Shown here in pieces: positions 11,508 through 11,811 of a DNA stretch of 11,811 nt (the stretch's first letter is position 1; the number at the start of each line of letters is the position of its first letter). Source of the stretch: Chitinophagaceae bacterium (GTDB taxonomy: Bacteria; Bacteroidota; Bacteroidia; Chitinophagales; Chitinophagaceae); assembly GCA_947378615.1 (NCBI GenBank), contig CANCKV010000039.1:1-11811 (forward strand), read 5' to 3'. A program made the translations under genes and the position numbers. Below the pieces are notes generated by a model that worked only from the letters and a program-made list of their open reading frames with translations, made no database searches and was not told where the DNA came from.

Positions 11508-11811
11508 CAGATATAGAACTACAACAATATTGGAATACTACCAAAGAGGATATAATTTACGGCATCTTAGAGGCGGTAGGTGGTGGCATGAATGATATTG
11601 AACAATTGTTCTTAAATGTCGAAAATGACATACTTTATGCTGTACTGAAGAAAATAAGGGAAGGCGGTTTAGGAAGTGGAGGGCAAAACTTTGCGAATAC
11701 AGATTTAACCTTTACTGGAGACAGGACACACGACTTAAATAATTTTTCTTTATGGATAAGAGGTCAAGAAAGTGCAACAAATAGTACATTAACATTATCG
11801 TTGTTTTATAG
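11504..11811 (+). CDS. Fibre/receptor-binding-like protein, N-terminal part, cut by the right edge
   Basis: The frame from the ATG at 11504 stays open to the last base (102 codons). The first 70 residues are acidic and helical (LQQYWNTTKEDIIYGILEAVGGG, IEQLFLNVENDILYAVLKKIREGGLGSGGQNFA). The stretch 'NTDLTFTGDRTHDLNNFSLWI' (about residues 73-93) is a signature I know from fibre and baseplate-associated proteins of Bacteroidota phages ('adLTltgdRtHdl.g..l.i'), where it begins a strand-rich region. Its start overlaps the probable TGA of the muralytic gene. No tail genes are visible here, so it is more likely a host-binding spike of a tailless virion. The C-terminal host-specificity part lies outside the window. 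Confidence 0.7.
   Translation, partial: MTDIELQQYWNTTKEDIIYGILEAVGGGMNDIEQLFLNVENDILYAVLKKIREGGLGSGGQNFANTDLTFTGDRTHDLNNFSLWIRGQESATNSTLTLSLFY

Noticed and set aside
1..11811. The window ends might join as a closed circle: the open frame at the right edge continues in frame into the open frame at the left edge.
   Set aside because: There is a one-in-three chance of a matching frame. The joined reading would fuse a fibre protein to a Rep protein (FYRHALL) and would still lack the first His of the expected HUH motif. No terminal overlap between the two ends is visible.
1..11811. tRNA genes or an integrase with attachment sites.
   Set aside because: No cloverleaf-like sequence and no recombinase product was seen, so integration cannot be claimed from this window.

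Overview
The window is AT-rich and every recognisable gene is on the + strand, packed end to end with short gaps or ATGA/TAATG-type overlaps. Start codons are preceded by A/T-rich leaders rather than Shine-Dalgarno sequences. Several proteins belong to types common in Bacteroidota phages and plasmids: a solitary HEYGH polyvalent-protein metallopeptidase, a DUF5675 protein, and a fibre protein with the 'LTFTGDRTHDL' signature. The best reading is the genome, or an integrated or episomal copy, of a small tailless, membrane-containing phage of a Bacteroidota host. No terminase, portal, tape-measure, tail-tube or baseplate gene is visible. Assignment to a named lineage (for example FLiP/Finnlakeviridae-like) is inference and cannot be settled from the sequence alone.

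Layout. Bases 1-2725 hold replication and early functions: the C-terminal part of a probable rolling-circle (HUH) Rep protein running in from the left edge, two small unknown genes, a zincin metallopeptidase and a single-strand DNA-binding protein, closed by an inverted repeat. Bases 2742-3211 hold two overlapping small genes that look like a possible toxin-antitoxin pair, followed by two tandem hairpins, the second a strong intrinsic terminator. Bases 3348-5561 hold a probable DNA-binding protein with an N-terminal repeat tail, two unknown helical proteins, a short P-loop ATPase of the Zot/FtsK-HerA type (candidate genome-packaging motor) and a small helix-turn-helix protein, ending at a terminator (5585-5608).

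Bases 5758-11811 look like the virion and lysis module. They begin with a 66-aa single-span membrane protein and a 202-aa soluble, strand-rich protein (best major capsid candidate), followed at once by a perfect 15-bp hairpin that could lower downstream expression. Then come a very basic 71-aa protein and a run of mostly single-span membrane proteins (68, 201, 132, 148, 220, 54 and 296 aa), one of which carries a peptidoglycan-binding domain. The module continues with a DUF5675 protein, a lysozyme-fold (glucosaminidase-like) enzyme and the start of a fibre-like receptor-binding protein cut by the right edge.

How the parts fit: Rep and SSB would make and protect single-stranded or rolling-circle DNA. 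The ATPase would load it into a capsid whose internal membrane carries many small anchored proteins. The peptidoglycan-binding and muralytic proteins would serve entry or exit, and the fibre would bind the host. The most striking single observation is at the end of the muralytic gene. A run of ten A residues separates two frames: one ends in an ordinary-looking tail, while the other encodes a clean transmembrane helix and ends in an ATGA overlap with the next gene. This suggests a frameshift, either real (slippage) or a sequencing error, that decides whether the enzyme is membrane-anchored.
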